This document shows, piece after piece, positions 1 to 8,148 of a DNA stretch of 64,000 bases. Below the pieces are notes generated by a model. That model ran no database searches. It was not told the DNA's origin and saw only the letters and a list, made by a program, of their open reading frames with translations. Origin of the DNA: Erysipelotrichaceae bacterium (GTDB lineage Bacteria; Bacillota_I; Bacilli_A; Erysipelotrichales; Erysipelotrichaceae). Position 1 is the first letter of the stretch; each line of letters begins with the position of its first letter. Location: contig JAFRAB010000048.1 in NCBI GenBank assembly GCA_017405675.1, positions 1-64,000 on the forward strand, in the 5' to 3' direction. A program made the position numbers and the translations under genes.

Positions 1-62
1 ATTTCGATTTTGTGAATTAATTTAAGCGATATTCTCAAAGAACTATTCTCGAGGCCTTTATT

Positions 63-128
63 TTAGGCTTTTTCGTCGTGCCTTTTTCCTTCTTCAAGCA
101 TATTTTTAAAAATGCTTGACTTCTTCAT
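63..128 (-). CDS. possible 21-residue peptide
   Basis: A 21-codon reading frame starts with an ATG at 126-128. It is preceded by a good AAGGAG ribosome binding site about 8 bases upstream and by a TATAAT-like -10 at about 155-160. The product would be a very charged peptide (MKKSSIFKN...RHDEKA) with no recognisable domain. The strong initiation signals are the only support. It could equally be the truncated 5' end of a decayed gene or a leader peptide. Nothing is assigned. Confidence 0.3.
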   Translation of the reverse strand: MKKSSIFKNMLEEGKRHDEKA

Positions 129-187
129 AGCTGGTCTCCTTTATTAACTGTCTATATTATAACAGTGTTTTTTCCCATATTCCGTTT

Positions 188-772
188 TCATGCCCGATCG
201 ATATAGGCGATCTCATCCAGTATTTTTTCAAACATGTTTTTCATTGCGTTACTGACTTCATCGGCTTTTTCCCTGTCATTGCCTTCCAGAATAAATGATG
301 ACTGCAGTTCATATTCGTATTTCCCCTTCTGGATGATGCCGGCCATTATTATTTTTGTGGTTTCATTTTCTTCAGCCGTCTCGGATTCGGTATAGACCTT
401 GCAGCCGTTTCTTTCTTCATAACTATTCAGTTTTCTGCCGCCTTCATGCCGGTAGAAGGAAAAGCGGCCGCGGCAGTCTCTGACCAGCACAAAACCGTCA
501 AGCTGATAACCTTCGATCTCGCTGTTTTCATTGGCTGACAGCAGTCTGATCTTATAGGCATCAACATTGACCCCATGCGCTCTTAAATCCGGAAACAGGA
601 TGCCCTTGAGCTGCTGAGATACATCCCGCTGCAGCCGTGAATAATTAGACGCCAGCCTGATGTGATCAGGATAACGGCGATTGGACAAGGCTGACAGTAA
701 CAGCAGAATGGCGATGATAAAAAGAAAAAGCTTCCTTAACATACATTTATTATAATATTTATTTCTCTCCAT
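188..772 (-). CDS. membrane-anchored hypothetical protein
   Basis: A protein of about 194 residues with one N-terminal hydrophobic helix (about residues 12-30, rich in Leu/Ile) followed by a soluble, mixed-charge domain. It is probably an extracytoplasmic protein held by a signal anchor. The longest frame begins inside the terminator of the upstream gene, so I prefer the ATG at 770-772. An ATG at 740-742 is the alternative. Neither has a strong ribosome site, and a TATAAT sequence lies between them. I do not recognise a family. It follows the SpoIIE-type phosphatase gene on the same strand, but the hairpin between them suggests mostly separate transcription. Confidence 0.6.
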   Translation of the reverse strand: MERNKYYNKCMLRKLFLFIIAILLLLSALSNRRYPDHIRLASNYSRLQRDVSQQLKGILFPDLRAHGVNVDAYKIRLLSANENSEIEGYQLDGFVLVRDCRGRFSFYRHEGGRKLNSYEERNGCKVYTESETAEENETTKIIMAGIIQKGKYEYELQSSFILEGNDREKADEVSNAMKNMFEKILDEIAYIDRA

Positions 773-776
773 AACA

Positions 777-798
777 AAACCACCCTCACGGGTGGTTA
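777..798 (-). terminator. intrinsic terminator after the phosphatase gene
   Basis: On the minus strand AACCACCC and GGGTGGTT flank a GTGA loop, followed by a short T-rich stretch. It lies just after the stop codon of the PP2C phosphatase gene. Confidence 0.75.
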
Positions 799-803
799 AC
801 ATG

Positions 804-2552
804 TTATTTCGGTAATCCCATGTATTTGACGCATAACATGGTCAGGTCATCGAACTGTTCGGCCTCCAGTACGAAGTCATCAACGCCCTTTCTGACTCTC
901 CTTAAGACGCTTTCAGGTTCCGTATCAGGATCGCTGTTCAATGCTGCCATCATACGCTTATAGCCAAAGAGTTCCTCATTGGCATCAGTAGCTTCAGGCA
1001 CCCCATCAGTATAGACAAACAGACAGCTTCCCGGTTCCATGTCGATCTCATATTCATGATACTTCATGCCATCCATGGCTCCTAAGACCAGTCCATGTTT
1101 ATCCTTCAGCATTTCAAACTCGCCGTTCGGCCTCTTGATGACCGGATACTCATGACCGCCGTTAGCTGCCAGCAATTTACCGGTAGACAGTTCCAGAATA
1201 CCAACCCAGGCTGTTACGAACATCTCTTCCTGGTTATTGGAACAGATCGCCTCATTGGTCTTGGTCAGGATTTCAGCCGGAGACTTATCCAGCATGGCAC
1301 AGCTCTGGATGATGATCTTGGAGATCATCATGAACAAGGCACCCGGAACTCCCTTACCGGAAACATCCGCAATGACCAGTCCCAGATGATCGTCATCGAT
1401 CAGGAAGAAATCATAGAAATCACCGCCGACTTCCTTAGCCGGGTCCATGATACCGTAAAGTTCAATTTCTCTGCGGTCAGGGAACGGCGGGAAGATATGA
1501 GGCATCATGGCAGCCTGTATCCTATTAGCCAGTGTCAGCTCCGTTCTGATGCGTTCTCTGTCGGCTGTAACCCGCGTCAGGTTTTCAATATACTTGCCCA
1601 GATCCTCTTCCATGCGTTTCATGCTGAGGCTTAGATTCTCTATTTCATCACCGGTCTGGATGTTCAGCTTGTCAAAGTGCTTTTCATCACGGCTGGAATC
1701 ATTGGCATCGTCAATGTAGTCCAGAGCTGCATCAGACAACCGGTTGATAGGATCAACGATCATGGTATTGATATTCTTAACTGACATCCTTATCATCGCA
1801 GCCGTTACAGCTGCTAATAAAATGATGTACATGATCAGGAAGATGGTCTCCACTCTGACGGCTCTGTTCATGTCCGTATCAAAGAAGACAAAGACCGGAT
1901 ACTCGTCAATAAAGCCAACAATGGTACCCGCCATGCAGCGGTAGCCGTAAGGTTCCATCTTGAAGATGGTCGAACTCATCGGACCGGTTTCAAACAGTTC
2001 ATCCAGGAAGAACTGCTTGCCGTTCATGATGTCATTAATGACTCTTTTTTCCATGACGTCCATACTGCCTGGCGGGCAGAAAGTTTCATTAGGATCGGAG
2101 TCCGTAACAAATATGCGGCGGTTATTGGCCAGATCAAAGATGGCCGTAAAGGCTGCCTTGCCGTTGTTGCTTTCCTGAATTGACAGCAGTTCCCAGCATA
2201 TCTCATCAAAACCTTCCCCACGTATACCTGAAAATCTCTCCAGCAGCGGTGAATGCTTGTCCCGCAGCTGTTCCTGTTCTTCAGCGCTCATCCGGACATA
2301 CACATTCAGTACTTCTTCAGCTTCCCTCATGATTTCTTCCTTATCAAGAACCTTTACTGCCGTTCTGGACATCTGCCAGGTTCTGGTACGGTAGTCTCTT
2401 CTTACAGCTGAAGCAAACAGATAGAAACCAAAAGTAATGGCCGCAAAGCTGATGATCAGCGAATATATGATAATTGAACGGTACGTCTTACCCTTAAGGC
2501 TGTTACGCTTACGTTCAGCTTTATTCATTTCAGTAATGGATTTCAAAGCCAT
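804..2552 (-). CDS. membrane sensor PP2C-type serine phosphatase (SpoIIE/RsbU family)
   Basis: A 582-residue protein. A membrane helix (about 26-50) is followed by an extracytoplasmic sensor region (about 51-234), a second helix (about 235-255), a HAMP-like linker (about 256-315) and a C-terminal PP2C_SIG domain (about 355-580). The metal-binding signatures GGDFYD (376-381), ADVSGKG (395-401) and YTDGVPEA are all present, so it should be active. Family members dephosphorylate anti-anti-sigma factors (STAS proteins) in partner-switching stress pathways. No STAS or anti-sigma gene is visible nearby, so its target lies elsewhere. The start is supported by GAGGAAGG about 8 bases upstream of the ATG. 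Confidence 0.93.
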   Translation of the reverse strand: MALKSITEMNKAERKRNSLKGKTYRSIIIYSLIISFAAITFGFYLFASAVRRDYRTRTWQMSRTAVKVLDKEEIMREAEEVLNVYVRMSAEEQEQLRDKHSPLLERFSGIRGEGFDEICWELLSIQESNNGKAAFTAIFDLANNRRIFVTDSDPNETFCPPGSMDVMEKRVINDIMNGKQFFLDELFETGPMSSTIFKMEPYGYRCMAGTIVGFIDEYPVFVFFDTDMNRAVRVETIFLIMYIILLAAVTAAMIRMSVKNINTMIVDPINRLSDAALDYIDDANDSSRDEKHFDKLNIQTGDEIENLSLSMKRMEEDLGKYIENLTRVTADRERIRTELTLANRIQAAMMPHIFPPFPDRREIELYGIMDPAKEVGGDFYDFFLIDDDHLGLVIADVSGKGVPGALFMMISKIIIQSCAMLDKSPAEILTKTNEAICSNNQEEMFVTAWVGILELSTGKLLAANGGHEYPVIKRPNGEFEMLKDKHGLVLGAMDGMKYHEYEIDMEPGSCLFVYTDGVPEATDANEELFGYKRMMAALNSDPDTEPESVLRRVRKGVDDFVLEAEQFDDLTMLCVKYMGLPK

Positions 2553-2645
2553 AATAAAACCTTCCTCATACTAATTATAACTGTTAACCCTCATTTTACT
2601 AATAAAAAATAATAATCATTCGGCAGAATGACATATAATATTCAT

Positions 2646-3314
2646 ATGAAAAAGTATTATGAAGCCTATGATTCCCGATACAAGACGATTCATGACAAGG
2701 GATATTCCTGGTCCAGCGAAACCCCTACCCCGATCGTCCGGGAAACCATCGACAGATATTCCATAACCAGAGATTCCGTCATTCTGGAAATCGGCTGCGG
2801 TGAAGGCCGCGATGCTTTTCCTCTGTTAAAGGATGGTTTTAATTTACTGGCAACTGACATCTCACCGGAAGTCATCAGATACTGCAGGAACCTAAACAGC
2901 GAACATGCCGAACACTTTGAAGTTCTGGACTGTCTGAATGATGAACATCCTTATTCCTATGACTTCATCTATGCCATAGCGGTAGTTCACATGCTAGTAA
3001 AGAACAGTGACAGACAGCGCTTCTATCAGTTCATTAACCACCATCTCAACGAAAACGGCATCGCCCTGATCTGTTCCATGGGTGACGGTATTACGGAAAG
3101 ACAGACTGATATCGATGAAGCCTTTGACATAGTGGAAAGAGAACATGAATCAGGAACTGTCAAAGTAACATCAACTTCAATGAGGATGGTATCATTCAAA
3201 ACATTTGAAAAGGAAATAACCGACAGTCAGCTGCAGATCCTGGAAAAAGGTATTACTTCTTCCCTTCCGGATTTTAACAGCCTGATGTTTGCGGTAGTAA
3301 AGAAGAAAGATTAA
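2646..3314 (+). CDS. class I SAM-dependent methyltransferase
   Basis: About 222 residues with the Rossmann-fold SAM-binding motif I VILEIGCGEGRD, followed by the acidic strand-2 motif LLATDIS and motif IV DFIYAIAVVHML. This resembles the TehB/UbiE-like small-molecule methyltransferases; the substrate is unknown. I chose the second ATG (2646) because the earlier one sits on top of a TATAAT sequence at about 2634-2639. That -10 lies so close that the transcript may be leaderless or start elsewhere, and no good ribosome site is visible. It is a single-gene unit convergent with the XRE regulator. Confidence 0.85.
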   Translation: MKKYYEAYDSRYKTIHDKGYSWSSETPTPIVRETIDRYSITRDSVILEIGCGEGRDAFPLLKDGFNLLATDISPEVIRYCRNLNSEHAEHFEVLDCLNDEHPYSYDFIYAIAVVHMLVKNSDRQRFYQFINHHLNENGIALICSMGDGITERQTDIDEAFDIVEREHESGTVKVTSTSMRMVSFKTFEKEITDSQLQILEKGITSSLPDFNSLMFAVVKKKD

Positions 3315-3345
3315 GGGACAGCCAAGAGCTGTCCCTGTTTTTGTT
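3314..3345. terminator. shared terminator between convergent genes
   Basis: AGGGACAG and CTGTCCCT form an 8 bp stem with a 7-base loop, followed on the plus strand by GTTTTTGTTTTTT. It terminates the methyltransferase gene and probably also serves the convergent XRE regulator gene that ends at 3349. Confidence 0.9.
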
Positions 3346-3348
3346 TTT

Positions 3349-4104
3349 TCAGCTGTTACGCAGCCGGAAGTTATCGTAAAAGGAGTTTTCATATATGTCC
3401 AGGACTCTGGAAATCAGTCTGCCCTGTTCCAATAACCGCTGCGGTGCCGTTGCATCAGCATCGACCAGTTGCCAGCCATAGGTTTTGTAAAGTCTGAAAC
3501 TGCGGCTGTCCAGTTCCGGAAGGTCAAAGGCCTTTCTGACCGCCTCTATTCCTTCACTGCAGTCGGTCTTAAGTCTTTCCAGAGCCTTATCGGGATATCT
3601 GAATACTATCGTTCCGTATTTATTTACTCCCATTTCATAGTCAAAACTGATGTTTTCCAGCTGTTCATATTTGAAATAACGTGTTCCTTCGGACAGTCTT
3701 CTCTCATATTTAAGATCCGGATCCATGATAAGGCCCCTTCTGATAAGCGCAAATCTTACTGTCAGGATGAACATTATCAGTATCAGCACACTCATTACAC
3801 CAACGATCAGACGGTATTTTTTCTTTTCGTTCCGGTTCACCGTTATGATGTCGCGGATATTATCTTCAAACCGTTCTTCCTGATTTTCAGGTGCAACACG
3901 TTCACCGGCCAGCAGTTCGTTAACTGAAACATTAAGCCGGGCACATAATTCCATAAGAACACTGTAGTCAGGCATGCGACGGCCGTTTTCCCAGTTGCCC
4001 ACTGCCCTGTCAGTGACATTAAGCCTGTCTGCCAGTTCCTGCTGGGTCATGTTCTGTTCCTTACGGAGTTCGGCTATGAAGCGGCCTGTTCTGTTATTAT
4101 CCAT
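3349..4104 (-). CDS. XRE-family regulator with a membrane helix
   Basis: About 251 residues. The N-terminal helix-turn-helix (QQELADRLNVTDRAVGNWE) is of Cro/CI type. A single transmembrane helix lies around residues 103-125 (LIVGVMSVLILIMFILTV), followed by an extracytoplasmic region. This layout suggests a membrane-tethered transcription factor that senses something outside. A longer frame reaches 4212 through a GTG, but AAAGGA upstream of the ATG at 4104 and the normal spacing of the HTH to the N-terminus favour the shorter form. A TATAAT is present around 4193-4198. Targets are unknown. Confidence 0.85.
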   Translation of the reverse strand: MDNNRTGRFIAELRKEQNMTQQELADRLNVTDRAVGNWENGRRMPDYSVLMELCARLNVSVNELLAGERVAPENQEERFEDNIRDIITVNRNEKKKYRLIVGVMSVLILIMFILTVRFALIRRGLIMDPDLKYERRLSEGTRYFKYEQLENISFDYEMGVNKYGTIVFRYPDKALERLKTDCSEGIEAVRKAFDLPELDSRSFRLYKTYGWQLVDADATAPQRLLEQGRLISRVLDIYENSFYDNFRLRNS

Positions 4105-4286
4105 GGCATCTGTTATCCTTTCTTCTTCAGTATATTTCATTATGGCAAATCTGTAACCATACACTATGTGGGGTTCCTGATAATGCAGGCAAATTATAAC
4201 AGTCAGTAACACTTTATAATGTATAATTAATACAACGGATACCTTATCTGCTTATAATATATCACTAATCATCAAGGAGAAATAAC

Positions 4287-4922
4287 ATGAAGGTTTTATT
4301 GTTGAACGGCAGTCCGCACGCTGACGGCTGCACCAACCGCGCACTGGTTGAGATGATTTCAGTCTTTGAAAGTGAAGGAATTGAGTACGAAAAAATACAT
4401 GTAGGCCAGCTGCTTATTCATGGCTGTATAGGCTGCAAGCAGTGCAAGTACCTGAAGCACTGTGCTCTTGACAATGACATCGTCAATGAAGTTGCCGGTA
4501 AATTTGCAGAAGCTGACGGCCTGGTCATAAGCTCCCCAGTATACAACGGTTCAGCAGCCGGTACCATGGTAAGCTTCCTGGACCGCCTATTCTACAGCAC
4601 CCGTTATACCTTTGACAAGAGATATAAGGTCGGAGCCAGTGTGGTCAGTGCCAGACGTTCAGGCAATACCCTGACTTTTGAACAGCTTAACCAGTATTTC
4701 CTGGTCAGCGAAATGCCGATAGCAGCCGGTAATTACTGGAACAATGTCTTCGGCTATACAAAGGAAGACGTTGAAAAGGACCTTGAAGGTTTACAGTCTA
4801 TGCGAGTACTGGCCCGTAACATGGTCCATCTGATGCGTTCTTTGAAACTGGGCCAACAGCAATACGGCTTGCCTGAAAAGGAAGTACGTCAGATTACCAA
4901 TTTCGGAGACGGTTTAAAATAA
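4287..4922 (+). CDS. NADPH-dependent FMN reductase / iron-sulfur flavoprotein family
   Basis: A 211-residue flavodoxin-fold protein. The N-terminal phosphate-binding loop NGSPHADGCTNRAL binds FMN, and a CIGCKQCKYLKHC cluster (about residues 48-60) matches the cysteine pattern of iron-sulfur flavoproteins. SSPVYNGS is the second FMN loop. Such proteins carry out NAD(P)H-dependent flavin, quinone or electron-transfer reactions. The ATG has AAGGAG 7 bases upstream and a TATAAT at about 4254. It stands alone and is convergent with the malic enzyme operon. The physiological acceptor cannot be deduced. Confidence 0.9.
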   Translation: MKVLLLNGSPHADGCTNRALVEMISVFESEGIEYEKIHVGQLLIHGCIGCKQCKYLKHCALDNDIVNEVAGKFAEADGLVISSPVYNGSAAGTMVSFLDRLFYSTRYTFDKRYKVGASVVSARRSGNTLTFEQLNQYFLVSEMPIAAGNYWNNVFGYTKEDVEKDLEGLQSMRVLARNMVHLMRSLKLGQQQYGLPEKEVRQITNFGDGLK

Positions 4923-4929
4923 GACACAA

Positions 4930-4956
4930 TAAAAGCTGTCATTCGACAGCTTTTAC
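4930..4956. terminator. bidirectional terminator
   Basis: TAAAAGCTGTC-ATTC-GACAGCTTTTA is an 11 bp stem whose A/T ends provide a U-tract in both directions. It separates the flavin reductase gene from the convergent malic enzyme gene. Confidence 0.88.
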
Positions 4957-4962
4957 ATTTAA

Positions 4963-6135
4963 TTATATGCGGGCTACACCGCTCTTGCGGGCAGCTTCAG
5001 CTACGGCTTTGGCCACCGTCTCACCGACTCTTGGATCAAAGGACTTAGGCAGAATGTAGTCCTCATTCAGTTCTTCATCGCTTACCAGTGAAGACAGAGC
5101 TCTGGCAGCAGCCATCTTCATTTCCTCATTGATGTCGCTGGCACGGCAGTCAAAGGTACCGCGGAAGACACCTGGGAAGGCCAGAACGTTATTGACCTGG
5201 TTAGGATAGTCACTGCGCCCGGTCGCTACGACCCTGGCACCGGCTGCCTTGGCTTCTTCATAAGAGATCTCAGGCATCGGGTTGGCGCAGGCAAAGATGA
5301 TTGGATCACGGTTCATGGTCTTAACCATTTCACCGTTGATGGTACCAGGAGCACTTACACCGATGAAGACATCGGCACCCTTGATAACTTCCTTTAATGG
5401 TCCGGCTTCCTTGTTTCTGTTGGTTACCTCAGCCATTTCCTTCTTTATCCAGTTCAATCCGTCACGTCCTTCATAGATGGCACCCTGACGGTCTGTCATG
5501 ACAACATTCTTGAAGCCGGCTGATAACAGCAGTCTGACGATTGAGATACCGGCAGCACCGGCACCTGAGGTGACGATCTTGACATCTTCTTTTTTCTTGC
5601 CGACGACCTTAAGAGCGTTCGTTAAGCCGGCTAAGGTAATGATAGCCGTACCGTGCTGGTCATCATGGAAAATAGGAATGTCGCATATTTCCTTAAGCTT
5701 TCTTTCAATTTCAAAGCATCTTGGTGAAGAAATGTCTTCCAGGTTAATGCCGCCGAATGATCCGGAGATCAGATATACGGTATTAACGATGGTATCGACA
5801 TCCTTTGACTTGATGCAGATCGGGAAAGCGTCAACGTTGCCGAATGACTTGAACAGTACGCATTTGCCTTCCATGACCGGCATGCCGGCTTCCGGACCGA
5901 TATCGCCAAGTCCCAGAACGGCTGTACCGTCAGTAATTACGGCACACAGATTATGTCTTCTGGTCAGTTCATAGCTCTTGTCAATGTCCTTCTGGATCTC
6001 CAGACAAGGCTGAGCTACACCAGGAGTATAGGCTACTGTAAGATCTTCCTTTGAGCCGACAGGAACGCGGGAAACGACTTCGATCTTTCCCTTCCACTGT
6101 TCATGCCGTTTTAAGGATTTCTGCATTACATCCAT
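4963..6135 (-). CDS. malic enzyme (oxaloacetate-decarboxylating malate dehydrogenase)
   Basis: A 390-residue short-form bacterial malic enzyme converting malate to pyruvate and CO2 with reduction of NAD(P). Signatures include YTPGVAQPC, the TDGTAVLGLGDIG substrate region and FHDDQHGTAI. The Rossmann segment is VTSGAGAAGISIVRLLL, with TDRQG as the probable cofactor-specifying end of strand 2. The length is normal for the family. It lies 2 bases downstream of a malate/lactate dehydrogenase gene, with its ribosome site (GAGGAG) inside the end of that gene, so the two are almost certainly co-transcribed and translationally coupled. Confidence 0.95.
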   Translation of the reverse strand: MDVMQKSLKRHEQWKGKIEVVSRVPVGSKEDLTVAYTPGVAQPCLEIQKDIDKSYELTRRHNLCAVITDGTAVLGLGDIGPEAGMPVMEGKCVLFKSFGNVDAFPICIKSKDVDTIVNTVYLISGSFGGINLEDISSPRCFEIERKLKEICDIPIFHDDQHGTAIITLAGLTNALKVVGKKKEDVKIVTSGAGAAGISIVRLLLSAGFKNVVMTDRQGAIYEGRDGLNWIKKEMAEVTNRNKEAGPLKEVIKGADVFIGVSAPGTINGEMVKTMNRDPIIFACANPMPEISYEEAKAAGARVVATGRSDYPNQVNNVLAFPGVFRGTFDCRASDINEEMKMAAARALSSLVSDEELNEDYILPKSFDPRVGETVAKAVAEAARKSGVARI

Positions 6136-6137
6136 GT

Positions 6138-7253
6138 TTATTTCTCCTCAAACGGGAATACATATGGTAATCCCAGCTTATCTCTCAGGTTAATGAGTTC
6201 TTTCTGTACGGCTTCGTTTACAGGAACGCCTTTGTCCTTTCTTTCCTGCCATACCAGATATTCCTTCTCACCGGCTGTATATATTCTGTCATAGCCAGGA
6301 GCCTTGGTTGAAGCTCTTAATTCACGGCAGATCTCACCGGCAATCTTCTTAAAGGTATCCAGACCCATGAAGGCTTCAGGGTCAACGACGAAGAAGAAGT
6401 GACCGAGATGATACATCTGCGGACCGCCATCCGGGGCAACACCGCTTAAGGACTTCATGAATTCACCGCCAGCTAAGGCAGCTGACAGAATTTCGACAAC
6501 AGTTGCATAGCCATAGCCCTTATATCCGCACATTTCATCACCCGGGCCTCCGCCTAAAGGAGCTAAGGCAGCCGTGCCGTTACCCAGCATTTTCAGAATA
6601 GCGCTTGAATCGGTAATGGTCTTGCCGTCATGAGTTACGACCATGCCGGCCGGGGTTTCCTTGCCGCTGCGGGCATAGAATTCGATCTTGCCTCTCTGTA
6701 CGATTGAAGTAGCGCAGTCCAGAGTGAACGGGAATTCTTCATCGGTAGGCAGTGAGAATGTTAATGGGTTGGTACCCAGCATGTTTTCAACACCGAAAGT
6801 AGGTGCGATTGAAGGTCTGGCGTTGGTACCTGTGATACCGATCAGTCCTTCTTTGGCAGCCATGTCGCTCCAGTAACCGGCAATGCCATAGTGAGTTGAA
6901 TTTCTGATTGCGCCGCCGGCCATGCCGCATTCCTTAGCCTTTTTGATCAGCTTTTCCATCATGGCGTGTGCTGCGACCATGCCCATGCCGTCATGAGCAT
7001 CCATGACTACGGTCGTAGGTGTTTCCTTGACGATTTCCAGTTCTGTTACCGGCAGTAAGGTTCCCTTGACGATACGGTCAATGTAAATTGGTTTGAAACG
7101 GTTGCAGCCGTGAGACTCAATGCCTCTTCTGTCTGATTCCAGTAAGACATCAGCGCAGATCTTAGCGTCTTCCTCAGGCACACCGTAAGCTTTAAAAACA
7201 TCGATCATGAAATTACCCATCAGTTCCCATGGAACATAAGGTCTGGTTTCCAT
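6138..7253 (-). CDS. malate/L-lactate dehydrogenase family (LDH2-type) oxidoreductase
   Basis: A 371-residue member of the NAD(P)-dependent 2-hydroxyacid dehydrogenase family that includes malate, sulfolactate and ureidoglycolate dehydrogenases and is unrelated to classical MDH/LDH. Family features are the N-terminal three-helix region ending in ESHGCNRF (catalytic His), STHYGIAGYW and GTNPLTFSLPT. The C-terminal half carries GYKGYGYATVVEILSAALAGG. Being first in an operon with malic enzyme, malate/oxaloacetate is the likeliest substrate pair, but this is inferred from position. A CCTCCT complement just upstream of the ATG gives a strong ribosome site. Confidence 0.92.
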   Translation of the reverse strand: METRPYVPWELMGNFMIDVFKAYGVPEEDAKICADVLLESDRRGIESHGCNRFKPIYIDRIVKGTLLPVTELEIVKETPTTVVMDAHDGMGMVAAHAMMEKLIKKAKECGMAGGAIRNSTHYGIAGYWSDMAAKEGLIGITGTNARPSIAPTFGVENMLGTNPLTFSLPTDEEFPFTLDCATSIVQRGKIEFYARSGKETPAGMVVTHDGKTITDSSAILKMLGNGTAALAPLGGGPGDEMCGYKGYGYATVVEILSAALAGGEFMKSLSGVAPDGGPQMYHLGHFFFVVDPEAFMGLDTFKKIAGEICRELRASTKAPGYDRIYTAGEKEYLVWQERKDKGVPVNEAVQKELINLRDKLGLPYVFPFEEK

Positions 7254-7390
7254 AAATTAATCCTCCTGTTTCCTAATTAATCTTATTATCTTGTGATTTC
7301 ATTATCATTCATATTAATTATATAGCAGATATTTTATCAATACAAAAAGGTCATTTCATTTGTGAAATATTCCACATTATGTACAGACAG

Positions 7391-7410
7391 AAAAAGGGCC
7401 TTGCCCTTTT
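7391..7410 (-). terminator. intrinsic terminator
   Basis: AAAAGGGC-CTT-GCCCTTTT forms an 8 bp stem. On the minus strand it closes with TTTTT just after the stop at 7417. Confidence 0.8.
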
Positions 7411-7416
7411 CTCTCT

Positions 7417-8067
7417 TTATTCAAAGCCGAAGAACTCTTTCAGTCCTTCCTTTTCCCTTAACATCTCAGCGGTAAAACCGTAATGAGCAGCCGCTGCTAG
7501 TGTTACGACGTTTTCCAGGAATTCATCGTACGGCAGATCAAACCACTCTTCCGGTATTTCCCTGCGGATGGTACCGCCATCATTATGACCGCCACCCCAA
7601 CACCAGGCTTCATCCAGTTCGGCCTGATAAGTGCCGTCATCCATCTTCACAAAGGCATACCAGCTGGCCCACTCACGCATGCCTTCCGGGGTATGCGGTC
7701 CTTCATTATGCGGTGCATCATGCGGTAATGGCGAATACTCAGGATCTCCTTTTTCCGCTGATCTTTTGTATACGACATAGCGTTCATCGGTTTCTCTGGA
7801 GTAACGCTCCAGGCGGATCATGTCTTTCTGATAAATACGCTTTCTGGTTCCCGGAATACGATATTCCTCGCAAATTATGTCTGAGAACTGCTTCAGAGGC
7901 TTTCTGTGCTCTATTTTCTTATCAAGCTTAAGGTCTTTCAGCTGTTTTTCAATATCCCAGGGAGAGCCCCAGGCTGTTTCAAAGGAAACACTGCCGTCAC
8001 TGAAAACATAGTAATAGCCAACTGTCCTGTCTCCGTATATTACTTCATATTCATCAATTATAAACAT
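7417..8067 (-). CDS. hypothetical protein
   Basis: About 216 residues, soluble, with no signal peptide and many aromatic and acidic residues. A C-terminal part around WCWGGGHNDGGTIRREIPEEW is distinctive but matches no family that I can name. The start is placed at the ATG at 8065-8067 because GGAG lies 7 bases upstream; an in-frame ATG 11 codons further up has no ribosome site. It is flanked by terminators on both sides, so it is a single-gene unit. The function is unknown. Confidence 0.75.
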   Translation of the reverse strand: MFIIDEYEVIYGDRTVGYYYVFSDGSVSFETAWGSPWDIEKQLKDLKLDKKIEHRKPLKQFSDIICEEYRIPGTRKRIYQKDMIRLERYSRETDERYVVYKRSAEKGDPEYSPLPHDAPHNEGPHTPEGMREWASWYAFVKMDDGTYQAELDEAWCWGGGHNDGGTIRREIPEEWFDLPYDEFLENVVTLAAAAHYGFTAEMLREKEGLKEFFGFE

Positions 8068-8107
8068 AGTTATTCTCCAGTCCGAATTCTCTTCTAACAT
8101 TATACAA

Positions 8108-8140
8108 CAAAAAAAGATACAGACCTCAGATCTGTATCTT
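8108..8140 (-). terminator. intrinsic terminator of the lipoprotein gene
   Basis: AAGATACAGA and TCTGTATCTT form a 10 bp stem with a 7-base loop. On the minus strand it is followed by a run of Ts, just after the stop at 8149. Confidence 0.9.
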
Positions 8141-8148
8141 ATCTTTTA

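Noticed and set aside
1095..1634. 179-codon plus-strand frame inside the phosphatase gene
   Set aside because: It lies wholly opposite a gene with clear PP2C motifs, has no start signals and no plausible domain.
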